Shown in pieces: positions 8,248 to 17,020 of a stretch of DNA of 64,000 nt (its first letter is position 1; the number at the start of each line of letters is the position of its first letter). The stretch comes from CAXXFQ01 sp963674475. GTDB taxonomy: Bacteria > Planctomycetota > Planctomycetia > Pirellulales > Thermoguttaceae. The stretch lies in assembly GCA_963674475.2 (NCBI GenBank), contig CAXXFQ010000024.1, positions 682,001 to 746,000 of the forward strand, in the 5' to 3' direction. A program made the translations under genes and the position numbers. The notes under the pieces were generated by a model. The model was not told the DNA's origin, made no database searches, and saw only the letters and a program-made list of their open reading frames with translations.

Positions 8248-9708
8248 ATGTTTCTAGGATTGGATCTCGGTACGACCAACGTGAAGGTCGTGGTGGTTGA
8301 CCACGATGGCTCGCTCGTGTCGCAAGGCACGGCGCCGGTCGATCGTACGACAACCCCCGACGGCGGTGTCGAGCAAGATATCGATCAGATTTGGGACGCC
8401 GCGTGCCAGGCCATCCGCGAGGCGGTCGCCAACGTTGATGCCGCGAAGATTCAAGCCGTCGGCATTTCGAGCCAGGGTGGTGCGATGCAGTTGCTCGACG
8501 GCGACGAAAAACCGATCGGCCGGGTGATCAGTTGGCTCGACGAGCGCGGCAGGCCGTTTGATCGGCAGATCGAAGCCCAGTGGGGCGAACCGTATCTGGT
8601 CGAGCATACCGGCAGCAATCTGAGCACGACCAGCCTTGGACAGCTCCTACGATTGCAGCAACAGTCGCCCGAGGTGCTCGAAACGGCTGCGGGAATCGGC
8701 TATGTCGGCGACCTGATTGTTAAAAAGCTCTGCGGTCGGCGCGGCCATGACGGGACGAACCTTTCGCTGGCGATGCTCTACAATCCGAGTCTTGGCCAGG
8801 CCGATCCCGATCTGCTAAGGCGGCTGAAAATCGACGGAAAACGGCTGCCCGATCTACTCCGAGCGACTGAAAACGCCGGACCATTGCGAGCCGACGCTGC
8901 TGCCGCGACCGGGCTACCGGAGGGAATCCCTGTCTCCCCGGCGATCCACGATCAGTATGCGGCCGCGATAGGCGCTGGTGCGGTCGCCGAAGGAGACGTC
9001 CTGGTCGGGACGGGGACCGCCTGGGTGTTGCTGGCCACGACCGGCCGGTTGGCGCCGCCGATCGCGCCGCGGACGTTTGTTTGCTCTCATCCGGTCGAAG
9101 GGCTGTTCGGCCAGTTGCTACTGATGGGCAATGTCGGCGAGGTTATCGCTTGGGCCTTGGAGCTAATTGGTCGAGGTGAGTCCGGCGGCGCGGCGTTGGA
9201 AGATCTGATTGAATCGGTTCCGCCGGGTGCCGACGGACTCAGGTTCTGGTCGCAGCTCTCGACCGATCGGCCGACCGTTGCCGGATTGCCGCCGGGAGGA
9301 ACCCTCTCGGGCATGACGCTTGCCCATTCGGCAAATCACTTGCTTCGAGCGGTCATTGAAGGTTTGGCCTGCGAACTGGCCCGTCGCCTGGATTGGTTTC
9401 AGCGAGCGGACCTGCCTATCAAACGGCTGATCCTTTCCGGTCCGGCGGCGTCGGGCCATGTGATTCCGCAGATCCTCGCCAGTGTGACCAATCGACCGGT
9501 GCGCCGTCTTCTTGAGCCGGCAGTCAGTGCGTTTGGAGCGGCGACGATCGCGCGAGCGGTTGCCCACCCGGAAGAACGACTCGACCGGTTGGCCCTGCGG
9601 CTTCAACCCGACGACCACACCATTTCCACCGACGCCAACGCCGAGGCCTATCAGAAACAACTCGAGGAGTATCTTGCTCCCTTCCCCAAGAACACGAAAA
9701 AGGATTAA
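8248..9708 (+). CDS. FGGY-family carbohydrate kinase
   Basis: A 486-residue sugar kinase with the ASKHA ATPase fold. The N-terminal phosphate-1 loop GLDLGTTNVKVVVVD, the VGISSQGGAMQLLD strand and the C-terminal SGPAASGHVIPQILASVT adenosine region are clear. It resembles xylulokinase-type members, so it probably phosphorylates a ketose released by the isomerase. The ATG at 8248 is 13 bases after the isomerase stop; the in-frame start at 8155 lies inside that gene. Specificity (xylulose, fuculose, rhamnulose or other) cannot be assigned from sequence. Confidence 0.9.
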   Translation: MFLGLDLGTTNVKVVVVDHDGSLVSQGTAPVDRTTTPDGGVEQDIDQIWDAACQAIREAVANVDAAKIQAVGISSQGGAMQLLDGDEKPIGRVISWLDERGRPFDRQIEAQWGEPYLVEHTGSNLSTTSLGQLLRLQQQSPEVLETAAGIGYVGDLIVKKLCGRRGHDGTNLSLAMLYNPSLGQADPDLLRRLKIDGKRLPDLLRATENAGPLRADAAAATGLPEGIPVSPAIHDQYAAAIGAGAVAEGDVLVGTGTAWVLLATTGRLAPPIAPRTFVCSHPVEGLFGQLLLMGNVGEVIAWALELIGRGESGGAALEDLIESVPPGADGLRFWSQLSTDRPTVAGLPPGGTLSGMTLAHSANHLLRAVIEGLACELARRLDWFQRADLPIKRLILSGPAASGHVIPQILASVTNRPVRRLLEPAVSAFGAATIARAVAHPEERLDRLALRLQPDDHTISTDANAEAYQKQLEEYLAPFPKNTKKD

Positions 9709-9715
9709 CTCGATC

Positions 9716-10786
9716 ATGCTGCCGATTCCGCTTCATCACGTTTGGGAATATACGGACGTCGACCGTGCCTTTTGGGAAGAACACCTCGAGGGCTGGCTGC
9801 CTGAGCAGATTTTCGATTTCCATACGCACGTCAACGAGCCACGCTTCCTGCTCGAACCACCGACCGAGGAGAAACGTCGGCAGTATTGGGTGAGTGAAGT
9901 GAGCGTGCCGATCGGAGCGGCCGACGCGGCCCGTTGTTACGAGACCGTATTTCCGGGTCGAGACTTTTCTTGCCTGGCGTTTGGTATGCCGAGCCTCGAT
10001 TACGACGTCGACGCGAGCAACGCCGCTCTTCAAGAGGCGTGTGCTGAGCAAGGGTGGTATCGGCTGGTCGTGAATAAGCCTGATTGGTCGGCGGAGCACC
10101 TCGACGAGCAATTGAACCAGCCGAACACGCTGGGGGTGAAGCCGTACTACGCGTTGATTCCCGGTCAGGACCCGGCCTCACGCGACAAGTATCTCGAGGC
10201 GAGTATCTTCCAGTTTCTCCCGCGGGAGCATCTCGAGGTGCTCAACCATAGGGGCAGTTGCGTGATACTCCACGTTCCGAAAGCGGCCCGACTTGGTCAT
10301 CCCGACAACATCGCCGAGATCAAACAGATCCGCCGTGACTACCCTCACGTCAAGCTGGTCATCGCCCATTTCGGACGTTGCTATACCTTGCCCCACGCTG
10401 AAGAAGCTCTGACCCAGTTGGCCGACGACGAGGGGCTCTATTTCGACAACTCGGCGGTGCTCAATCCCGAGGTCCATCGTTTGGCTCTGGAGACGCTCGG
10501 CCCCGAACGGATTCTTTACGGCACCGATAACCCGATCTTCTACATGCGAGGGCGTCGCCAATGGGAAGGGACGACCTACCGGAACCGGACCAGCTATCCG
10601 TTTTATTTCAACCAGGATCGCGAGCCGCCCGAGGTTGAAGCGAAGTACACCCTGTTCATGTACGAAGCGCTCTTGGCCATCAAACAGGCCTGCAACCAAG
10701 TCGGCCTGGATCGCAGCCAAATCGAGGCGATCTTTCACGGCAACGCCCGGCGCGTGATCGCGTCGGTGCAAAAGCGGGGCGAGTAG
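9716..10786 (+). CDS. Amidohydrolase-family (TIM-barrel) hydrolase
   Basis: A 356-residue protein of the amidohydrolase 2 group (COG2159-like). The metal-binding entry motif FDFHTHV is near residue 36, a central strand carries VIAHFGRCY, and ILYGTDNPIF supplies the expected C-terminal aspartate. Members in sugar operons include lactonases and decarboxylases, so a role as sugar lactonase or in by-product removal is possible but unproven. It begins 8 bases after the kinase stop and ends the operon. The ATG at 9716 is chosen because the longer frame from 9512 overlaps the kinase. Confidence 0.82.
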   Translation: MLPIPLHHVWEYTDVDRAFWEEHLEGWLPEQIFDFHTHVNEPRFLLEPPTEEKRRQYWVSEVSVPIGAADAARCYETVFPGRDFSCLAFGMPSLDYDVDASNAALQEACAEQGWYRLVVNKPDWSAEHLDEQLNQPNTLGVKPYYALIPGQDPASRDKYLEASIFQFLPREHLEVLNHRGSCVILHVPKAARLGHPDNIAEIKQIRRDYPHVKLVIAHFGRCYTLPHAEEALTQLADDEGLYFDNSAVLNPEVHRLALETLGPERILYGTDNPIFYMRGRRQWEGTTYRNRTSYPFYFNQDREPPEVEAKYTLFMYEALLAIKQACNQVGLDRSQIEAIFHGNARRVIASVQKRGE

Positions 10787-11012
10787 AGGTGTCTTGCCTG
10801 AGTTGAAATTGGAATTTCGTTGCGGTGGGTTCGTATAATCCTAAGCAAAGGGGAACTCGATGAGTGGCAAGCAGCATAGGTCCTTTTTTCGACCGATCAG
10901 AAATAGATAGAGCTTTTGCACCGCGGAACCGAGGCGAAAGGCCCTATCTATTTCGTGCCCCTTTGTGTAATAAGGCTCCCGATGTCATCGTATGGCAATT
11001 CTTGTATTGCCA

Positions 11013-13868
11013 TTATTTCGGGCTCTTTTCGAAGAAAACCCATCCGAGGTCGGCCGGGTCATAGCTGCCCAACAGGAGTCGATGGGGCCATCGGGAGACC
11101 GGCACCCAGGGACGTTCTCCGTGTTTTTGGGTCGTGGGCTGGATGTTGACCCGCAATGCTCCGAGATGGGCCGGGTCCATGCCAAGTTCCTCAAACGGGA
11201 TACGTGTCCAGCCTCGCCAACCACCTTCGACCTTTTTTTGAACCTGATCACGGTAAACGAGCGTCGGCCAAAGGCGGCGCGGTTCTACGGTCAGCACCAG
11301 GCCGGGGGATTTTGCCGATTTCTCGCCCCGTCGTTGATAATCCATCAGCAGATAAAACGCCTCGTCGTCATGGCAAAGGGCCCATCGGAGTTCGGGGAGT
11401 TTCTTTTCGGCGGCATCCGGCCGTGAACAGGTCTGCCAGGTAAGCCCCTCGGGCAGTTCCTGGAGTCCTCCTTCGATCCTTTTACTGATATCGTCGCAGT
11501 AGCGTGAATTAGTGGTCGGTCCTTTGGGTTTTCGGCCGGTATATTCGGCGAAAACGTCGTTGCCTTGTTCAATCTCGCTTTTGATCGCCGGAATTTCCGT
11601 GTCGAGAACCTCACGTAACTGGTTCATGCGCCAACGGATCTTTTCCGGAAAATATTTATAGCCCTCGGCTTCGGAATGGAAACCCAGACGCGAGTCGTGG
11701 CGGCACAGCTCGATCAACTCCGGACCGTTTTTCAACTCCTCCTCGACGATTTTTCGCATTTCTTTGAGCGTAGCGAGTTGTTCTTTTGGGCTCTCCTGTG
11801 ACATTCGTTCTCGCAACTGGTAGAAGTGGTAAATGTTGAATCCACTGCGAAATTGGAGACCCAAGGCTCTGGCCACGCCGATGTCAAGCCGCTGCCTCGC
11901 GGTGGTTTCGGGAGCGGATTCAAGGCGACGTAAAATTTCAACCCCTTGCTCCCACCCGTCACTCATCCTTCGGCACAATTCGACCGCCTCGGCCAGTGTG
12001 TGCGATTCGCCCAACGCCTCGCCGACGCGATCGCCGCTTGGCGCGTACGCCTTTTGCGACCAAGGGGAGGCAATCTGCCAAGTCGGCGCCAACGGCGCAT
12101 CCTGTGGACGTAGAAGCAGCGGCCAGACCACCCCGTCGTGCATCGGCCCGTAGTACTGAAAGTAGTTGGTCAAGGGGAAATGGCTATAACCTTGGGTAAA
12201 ATGCCGCCAGGCTTCGGCCACGGCGTCGCCCTTTTTCCCCCACTGGATGCCTGCCAATCGACGCAGGAATTCGTCTTCCGATTTTGGAAACGGCTCAAAA
12301 GAAAGTTCGCCCGCCGCCTTGTTCATGACGCCGGGGTAGTTTCCGAAATACCAGCAGAGCATCACGTGCGAGACGCCCAACTCGTGCATGGCGTGAAATT
12401 TTTGATACAGAAGGCCCGGGACCGGCACAAAGGGGATGGTGGCCACCTCGTGACAGCAGCCGGTTTGAATCTTGGCCGATAACGGTCCACCAGCGTCGCG
12501 TGAGACTTGGGCCATGCGTTCAAATCGCGGACTGGGGCCGGGCGTCGAAATCCAATAATCGCCGCCGGTCCGTTTTTTGCCGAAAACCTCCTTCTCGACA
12601 CCCGACTCGAAGTTAAACTGAAGGATAACGTTGTCCGGCGTATGCTTGGGGATTTCGAAAACCCAATCGGCAGATTTCAAGGGCTGCGGCATGTAAAGCC
12701 AGGAGATGAACTCGGCGTCCGGGTTGGCGTCCTTCATCCCTTTGGCCATCGGCTCGATCGTTTTATTGAGGATTTCCCACGGCTCTTTCTTGGCACAAAC
12801 CGGGCACTTCGGCTTGGCGTCGGAATACGGCGGAATTACCGACTGGCAATTGGTGTAGCGCTCGCCGTGGGTGATGTTAATCAGCCCTCCCAGATGGGGA
12901 ACCGCCGAAAAAATACTGTTGGTCGCCTCGTACAGATACTTTTGCGAGGCGTCGGACCAGGGGCAGAAAAGTTTTCTCGAACCGGACGAAGGACTGCCCA
13001 TTTCCGGATGCTTTTTCAGTGCCGGATGATTCGCGTGCCATGCGACCGGTTCGATCATGAACACATAAATGCGGATCCCGTAGCGTCGGCATTTCGCGAC
13101 CGTCCGGCGAAGCTTGGCGAGGCGTTTCTCGGCCGTTTTGCCGGACTCCGGGTCGAGGTCCGTTTTGACCAGGTCCTTGAACGTCACCGTCAGCCAAAGG
13201 CCGTTGATCCCCTCGTGGGCCAACCGGTTGAGATACTGCGGCGGGTAATAATCGACGTCGTCCATCAGTTCGTCCCGGTTTCTCGGCGGACGCTTGATGG
13301 GGCCAAAGAAGCAACGCGAGATACGGGACTTGATAAAAGGCTTGCGCTCGACCGTGCCCAAAGGCAAGAACGGTCCCTCGGCGCGAAGCATCATGTCCTC
13401 GACATGGACGATTCCGCGGCGAATCCCTTCCGTGTCAGCCGCCAGAATCCGGCATTTCTTCTCAGTGACTTCGATCCGATAGGCTTCGAACTTGGACGTC
13501 TCGATTTTTGCCGTTTCGATCACATACGGGCCGTCTTGCGGAACCTGACCGGCCGTAAGAAACGCGGCCAAGTCGGTATAGGCCGTCTCCAAAAGCCCTT
13601 CGGGATCGGGAAACCTCGCGTCGACACGAACTCCCTTGCCAAGATCCGCCTCATCGGCAGCCGCTTTGCGTGGGTTCCACGCATGACGGCTCCAAAGCGG
13701 CGACTTCAGATCGTCGATGAAGGTCCAGGTCTCTTCCCCCGGCTGGGCGGGCACCGGCGCGAGACTTTCCACCATATTTTCCGGCGAAATTTGTGCGACA
13801 ACGACGCCGCACCAACAAGCCATTAAAAAACACCACACGGCAGTCCATAAACGTTTTCGCGAAGTCAT
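11013..13868 (-). CDS. Secreted glycoside-hydrolase-like protein with C-terminal CBM9-like domain
   Basis: A 951-residue exported protein. The start at 13868 places a signal peptide (MTSRKRLWTAVWCFLMACWC, then GVVVAQ) at the very N terminus; a start at 13952 would bury it. Residues ~60-180 look like the alpha/beta domain found before GH20/GH67/GH115 catalytic barrels (YRIEVTEKKCRILAADTEG, RRGIVHVEDMML). The central part is barrel-like (GINGLWLTVTFKDL, IRIYVFMIEPVAWH, GGLINITHGERY) and includes a CPVC pair. The last ~150 residues resemble a family-9 carbohydrate-binding domain (LRVNIQPTT, then DLGWVFFEK). It is the last gene of the LacI-led operon and probably releases the sugar that the symporter imports. 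No specific activity can be named. Confidence 0.7.
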   Translation of the reverse strand: MTSRKRLWTAVWCFLMACWCGVVVAQISPENMVESLAPVPAQPGEETWTFIDDLKSPLWSRHAWNPRKAAADEADLGKGVRVDARFPDPEGLLETAYTDLAAFLTAGQVPQDGPYVIETAKIETSKFEAYRIEVTEKKCRILAADTEGIRRGIVHVEDMMLRAEGPFLPLGTVERKPFIKSRISRCFFGPIKRPPRNRDELMDDVDYYPPQYLNRLAHEGINGLWLTVTFKDLVKTDLDPESGKTAEKRLAKLRRTVAKCRRYGIRIYVFMIEPVAWHANHPALKKHPEMGSPSSGSRKLFCPWSDASQKYLYEATNSIFSAVPHLGGLINITHGERYTNCQSVIPPYSDAKPKCPVCAKKEPWEILNKTIEPMAKGMKDANPDAEFISWLYMPQPLKSADWVFEIPKHTPDNVILQFNFESGVEKEVFGKKRTGGDYWISTPGPSPRFERMAQVSRDAGGPLSAKIQTGCCHEVATIPFVPVPGLLYQKFHAMHELGVSHVMLCWYFGNYPGVMNKAAGELSFEPFPKSEDEFLRRLAGIQWGKKGDAVAEAWRHFTQGYSHFPLTNYFQYYGPMHDGVVWPLLLRPQDAPLAPTWQIASPWSQKAYAPSGDRVGEALGESHTLAEAVELCRRMSDGWEQGVEILRRLESAPETTARQRLDIGVARALGLQFRSGFNIYHFYQLRERMSQESPKEQLATLKEMRKIVEEELKNGPELIELCRHDSRLGFHSEAEGYKYFPEKIRWRMNQLREVLDTEIPAIKSEIEQGNDVFAEYTGRKPKGPTTNSRYCDDISKRIEGGLQELPEGLTWQTCSRPDAAEKKLPELRWALCHDDEAFYLLMDYQRRGEKSAKSPGLVLTVEPRRLWPTLVYRDQVQKKVEGGWRGWTRIPFEELGMDPAHLGALRVNIQPTTQKHGERPWVPVSRWPHRLLLGSYDPADLGWVFFEKSPK

Positions 13869-13995
13869 GGTTTTGGTCTCTCGTAGGAATCGGCCCGTTT
13901 TTATCCCAGGCATTGCATCGCAAACGTTTTGACGATGGCAAACCACGCTCAAAAAATAGCGATCCGAGTAAAATCCTCTTCAAGGAATTTTGTGG

Positions 13996-14154
13996 TTAGT
14001 CTTCCACATCTTCTTCCGTATTTTCACGCAGGCTACGGAGCATGTGGACCAGATCGGCCCCGCCTTTAATCGACACGACGATGGCGACGCCGAAGAAAAG
14101 GGACATCGAGATCACGAGCATGACAATCCAAAAAGTCAACCAAGCATTTTCCAT
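13996..14154 (-). CDS. 52-residue membrane protein, putative symporter accessory subunit
   Basis: A short gene beginning with ATG at 14154 and ending TAA at 13996. It encodes MENAWLTFWIVMLVISMSLF followed by FGVAIVVSIKGGADLVHMLR and an acidic tail. One hydrophobic helix spans about residues 5-29, then an amphipathic basic segment and an acidic C terminus (RENTEEDVED). GGAG sits about ten bases upstream of the start. It lies 63 bases downstream of the SSS symporter on the same strand. Several SSS transporters have tiny partner proteins encoded alongside, so an accessory role is likely. Family identity was not confirmed. Confidence 0.7.
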   Translation of the reverse strand: MENAWLTFWIVMLVISMSLFFGVAIVVSIKGGADLVHMLRSLRENTEEDVED

Positions 14155-14217
14155 AATCGGGAGCTCCGAGCGGGGGTCCTAGTTTTTTGTGAACCGAGGG
14201 TTTGATCGCTTTTGAAC

Positions 14218-15744
14218 TTAAACCGCTTCTTCACTTACCTTGGGCAACGTCCGCGGTGGGACCCATTTCGCCGTTGCCAGCGACACGACGATCATGACGA
14301 CGAATACGAGTATAAACGAAAAGAGGCCCGCTTTCCAACCGTTCTGCAGGAAGTGGAAACACTCGGGTAAGCTGGTGATCTGGTCGTGGAATATCACGTT
14401 CATGATCGGAAAAACGAATCCGACCGCCGTGGCTGCAAACGCACCGGCCGTGTTGGCCCGTTTCCAATAAAGACCTAAAAAGACGGTGGCCAGCGCGCCG
14501 GCCAGGTACATCGTCCCGGTGACTTGTTGGTAGAGGAAATAGGACTTTGGCGGCGTGTAAAAAACGCCCCACCACAAGAGAAACAGCCCGATCAAGACGA
14601 TCAGTACCCGGTTAATCGTCAAGCGGATTCGCTCGCTGAGCTTGCGTTTGAACAGCGGTTGGACGACGTCCTGGTTGATAATGCCACTCCAGGCGAGCAA
14701 ATACGCGTTGTAAGTCGACATGGCTGCCGCGGCCAGGCCGGCGACGACGAATCCCATGATACCTACCGGTAAAACTTTCGACATAAAGATCGGCATCGCC
14801 ATGATCGGCTCAAAATTTTCTGCGGAATCGAGCCCGGGATGCGTCTTGAAGTAAGCGAAGGCGGCGATGCCCCAGATGATCGGAATGGTTCCTCGTCCCA
14901 TGAAGGTCAGGCCGGACCAAAGGAACATCCGTTTGGCTACTTTGATGTTTTCGACCGAAAGTCCCATGGCCGCGGCCGGTTGCCAAAGGCAACACAATGT
15001 CGTATAGACGAGCGTACTCAAGAGGATCAGCGGCCAGCCCATGTCGTCAGCCGCAAACGGACTGAAACCGGCAAGGCCGAACTCGTTGTGGACCTCCTCG
15101 ACCATCGTGTTCCATCCGGCCCCTTTCACGGCAAACACGGTCGCGGTGAAGACACCCGCCATCAGAAAAATGAACTGGATGTAATTGGCAAACAGGACTG
15201 AAACCATTCCGCCGATGAGTGTGTAGACCAAAACCAAAGCCAAGAGGGTCACCATAATCCAGCGAATCACCATCACGTCGGTCGTGCCGCTGATCCCGGC
15301 AAAAAACATCGAGTCGACCCGCAGGTAGATGCCCATGTTCATGATCCCGGCCAGACTCAACGCTGCTCCTCCGATCCAACGCATGGTAGGACCGTAGCGA
15401 AGTTCGTAGAACTCGGGTATCGTCATGATTCGGTATTTGCGAAGCTCGGCGATGATAAATCCGGTCAACCCGATAAACGTTACACCGATCGAAAAACAGA
15501 GCCCCAACACCAGGCTGGAAAAACCGTTCTTATAGCCGGTTTCGGCCAACGCCATCACGGAGATCAAGCCAAGTTCGGCGCTGATGAGCCCGGCGATGCC
15601 CAGGTAGTTGCGCACGCCACGCCCCGCCACGAGAAAGTCGGACATCTTGTGGACGTGTTTCCTCGCAAACAGACTGACCACGACCGTGACTAAAAAGACG
15701 TAGACGCCCACAATGGTCCAATCGATCCAACTCACTGGCGACAT
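14218..15744 (-). CDS. SSS-family sodium/solute symporter, LacI operon
   Basis: A 508-residue inner-membrane symporter with about 13 hydrophobic segments. It begins MSPVSWIDWTIVGVYVFLVT and continues with FLVAGRGVRNYLGIAGLIS and AELGLISVMALAETGY, the SSS core pattern; AGLAAAAMSTYNAYLLAWSG is a later conserved helix pair. It sits between the ASRT-like gene and the small membrane protein in the second catabolic operon. It most likely imports a carbohydrate or small polar solute handled by the M24 and creatininase-like enzymes. Substrate unknown. Confidence 0.92.
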   Translation of the reverse strand: MSPVSWIDWTIVGVYVFLVTVVVSLFARKHVHKMSDFLVAGRGVRNYLGIAGLISAELGLISVMALAETGYKNGFSSLVLGLCFSIGVTFIGLTGFIIAELRKYRIMTIPEFYELRYGPTMRWIGGAALSLAGIMNMGIYLRVDSMFFAGISGTTDVMVIRWIMVTLLALVLVYTLIGGMVSVLFANYIQFIFLMAGVFTATVFAVKGAGWNTMVEEVHNEFGLAGFSPFAADDMGWPLILLSTLVYTTLCCLWQPAAAMGLSVENIKVAKRMFLWSGLTFMGRGTIPIIWGIAAFAYFKTHPGLDSAENFEPIMAMPIFMSKVLPVGIMGFVVAGLAAAAMSTYNAYLLAWSGIINQDVVQPLFKRKLSERIRLTINRVLIVLIGLFLLWWGVFYTPPKSYFLYQQVTGTMYLAGALATVFLGLYWKRANTAGAFAATAVGFVFPIMNVIFHDQITSLPECFHFLQNGWKAGLFSFILVFVVMIVVSLATAKWVPPRTLPKVSEEAV

Positions 15745-15863
15745 CCTCCGTGGTAGGTTTTTCTAGAAGATTAAGAATAAGGAAAGAGCCTGACTGGCCA
15801 ATTTTTCATGACGACGTTTTGGCATTGCTTTTTGGGGCACGAGGCTCCCTCCCCGGTTTTGCG

Positions 15864-16226
15864 TTATTGGGCAAACCCGAGGGTCGTGTAATACGCGAGG
15901 TTGGGTTGCGTGACATCCATACGCCCGATCTGGCAAACCGTTCCGACCGAGCTTTCGATTTTCAAGGCGTACTGGCCGAAGGGGATTTGGTAGCCGTGGA
16001 TCGGCTCGTTCGTGCGAATGCAATGCACGCGCTGTGCCGTGACGGTCAGGTCCCCGATCACTTGCGGTTCGCGGTCGGGGTAGTAGACGGTCAATTCAAT
16101 CCGGGCGTCGGTCGCGTTGGGGTTGAGAATCACCAACGACTCATGCCCCTTGAGCTCTCCGTCGCCCGCCGGTGGCAAGTCCCCGTCGGGGAAAAACCAG
16201 ACTCGCTTTCCATGTTCGACACTCAT
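15864..16226 (-). CDS. ASRT-like (sensory rhodopsin transducer family) beta-sandwich protein
   Basis: A 120-residue soluble protein resembling the Anabaena sensory rhodopsin transducer family (PF07100). Shared features are an aromatic/acidic opening (RVWFFPDGDLPPAGDG), the segment GHESLVILNPNATDARIEL, TVYYPDREP, and QRVHCIRTNE. The founding member binds a rhodopsin, but no rhodopsin gene is present. Relatives elsewhere sit in carbohydrate operons, and a sugar-binding or sensing role has been suggested for the fold. Its ATG overlaps the creatininase-family stop by four bases, so the two are translationally coupled. Function here is unknown; a small carbohydrate-binding or regulatory subunit is a guess. 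Confidence 0.75.
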   Translation of the reverse strand: MSVEHGKRVWFFPDGDLPPAGDGELKGHESLVILNPNATDARIELTVYYPDREPQVIGDLTVTAQRVHCIRTNEPIHGYQIPFGQYALKIESSVGTVCQIGRMDVTQPNLAYYTTLGFAQ

Positions 16227-17005
16227 GATTCACCTCCGGTATCGTCGCCGGTCTCACCACCGGTATCATCGCCAATCACACGGCGAAGATGGGCCATAAT
16301 ACGTTCTTTTGCCGTGTTTCCGTATTCGACCGTCGACTCGGCGGCCGTCTGGGCATACCACTTTTCCGACGATAGCCGATCCATGTCGACTCCCTCGGGG
16401 CAAAGCGCCATCATCAACGAGGTCTCGCCGATCCCGGCGTGGTCGAACGAATAGTCCTTGATGGTCTGCTCGTCCATCAACGCGTGGAAACGAATCCAGC
16501 TAAACGGATCGGTTCCCTCCTCGTGCTGGTCGTAGTAGTTGGCCATCTTCGGGTTGCCCCACCACGCTTCCCCTTTTTCTTTTTCGAGAAAAGCGAAGAT
16601 GACCTGTTTGGCCGCCAGCTTGAACGCCAGATCGGTCGGCATTCCGGCCGTGAAATTCTCCGATTGATGATGGACCACGCCGTGGATATTGCGGAACCCG
16701 ATTCGCAACAGGCTACGAAGAAGCCCCTTGGCGAACGGAAACAGTTCCTCGGCGTCGACGTGAACAGTCCCGTTGCGCTCGGGCGGTTCGACCGCGTAAC
16801 TGCCCGCTCCGTAATAAAACGGCGGCAACAGGACCAGATCCATTTCCTGTTCGAGCAACTCAAGCGATCGGGTCACCACAAGCGTATCGACGCCGACGTT
16901 CAAGTGCTCACTGTGATACTCCAAAACCCCCATGGGCAAGACGACAGGCCAATTCTCGTCGATCGCCTGCCGGATCTGATGGGGCAACATCAACTCATAA
17001 CGCAT
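16223..17005 (-). CDS. Creatininase-family amidohydrolase/lactonase-like protein
   Basis: A 260-residue creatininase-family metal hydrolase. The expected ligands are visible: LPMGVLEYHSEHLNVGVDT (Glu, His and Asp of the metal site) and FDHAGIGETSLMMALCPE (distal Glu). The usual NGHGGN loop reads VHHQSENF. The family includes creatininase, riboflavin-pathway hydrolases and keto-inositol hydrolases, so ring opening of a cyclic sugar derivative is as likely as creatinine hydrolysis. The C terminus is a low-complexity tail with GDDTGGE repeated twice, ending where the ASRT-like gene starts. The M24 gene lies 15 bases upstream. Confidence 0.85.
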   Translation of the reverse strand: MRYELMLPHQIRQAIDENWPVVLPMGVLEYHSEHLNVGVDTLVVTRSLELLEQEMDLVLLPPFYYGAGSYAVEPPERNGTVHVDAEELFPFAKGLLRSLLRIGFRNIHGVVHHQSENFTAGMPTDLAFKLAAKQVIFAFLEKEKGEAWWGNPKMANYYDQHEEGTDPFSWIRFHALMDEQTIKDYSFDHAGIGETSLMMALCPEGVDMDRLSSEKWYAQTAAESTVEYGNTAKERIMAHLRRVIGDDTGGETGDDTGGES

Positions 17006-17020
17006 CGGAAGGTTCTCCCG

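Noticed and set aside
12507..13826. 439-residue plus-strand open frame
   Set aside because: Shadow of the secreted glycosidase-like gene; no signal, domain or ribosome site.
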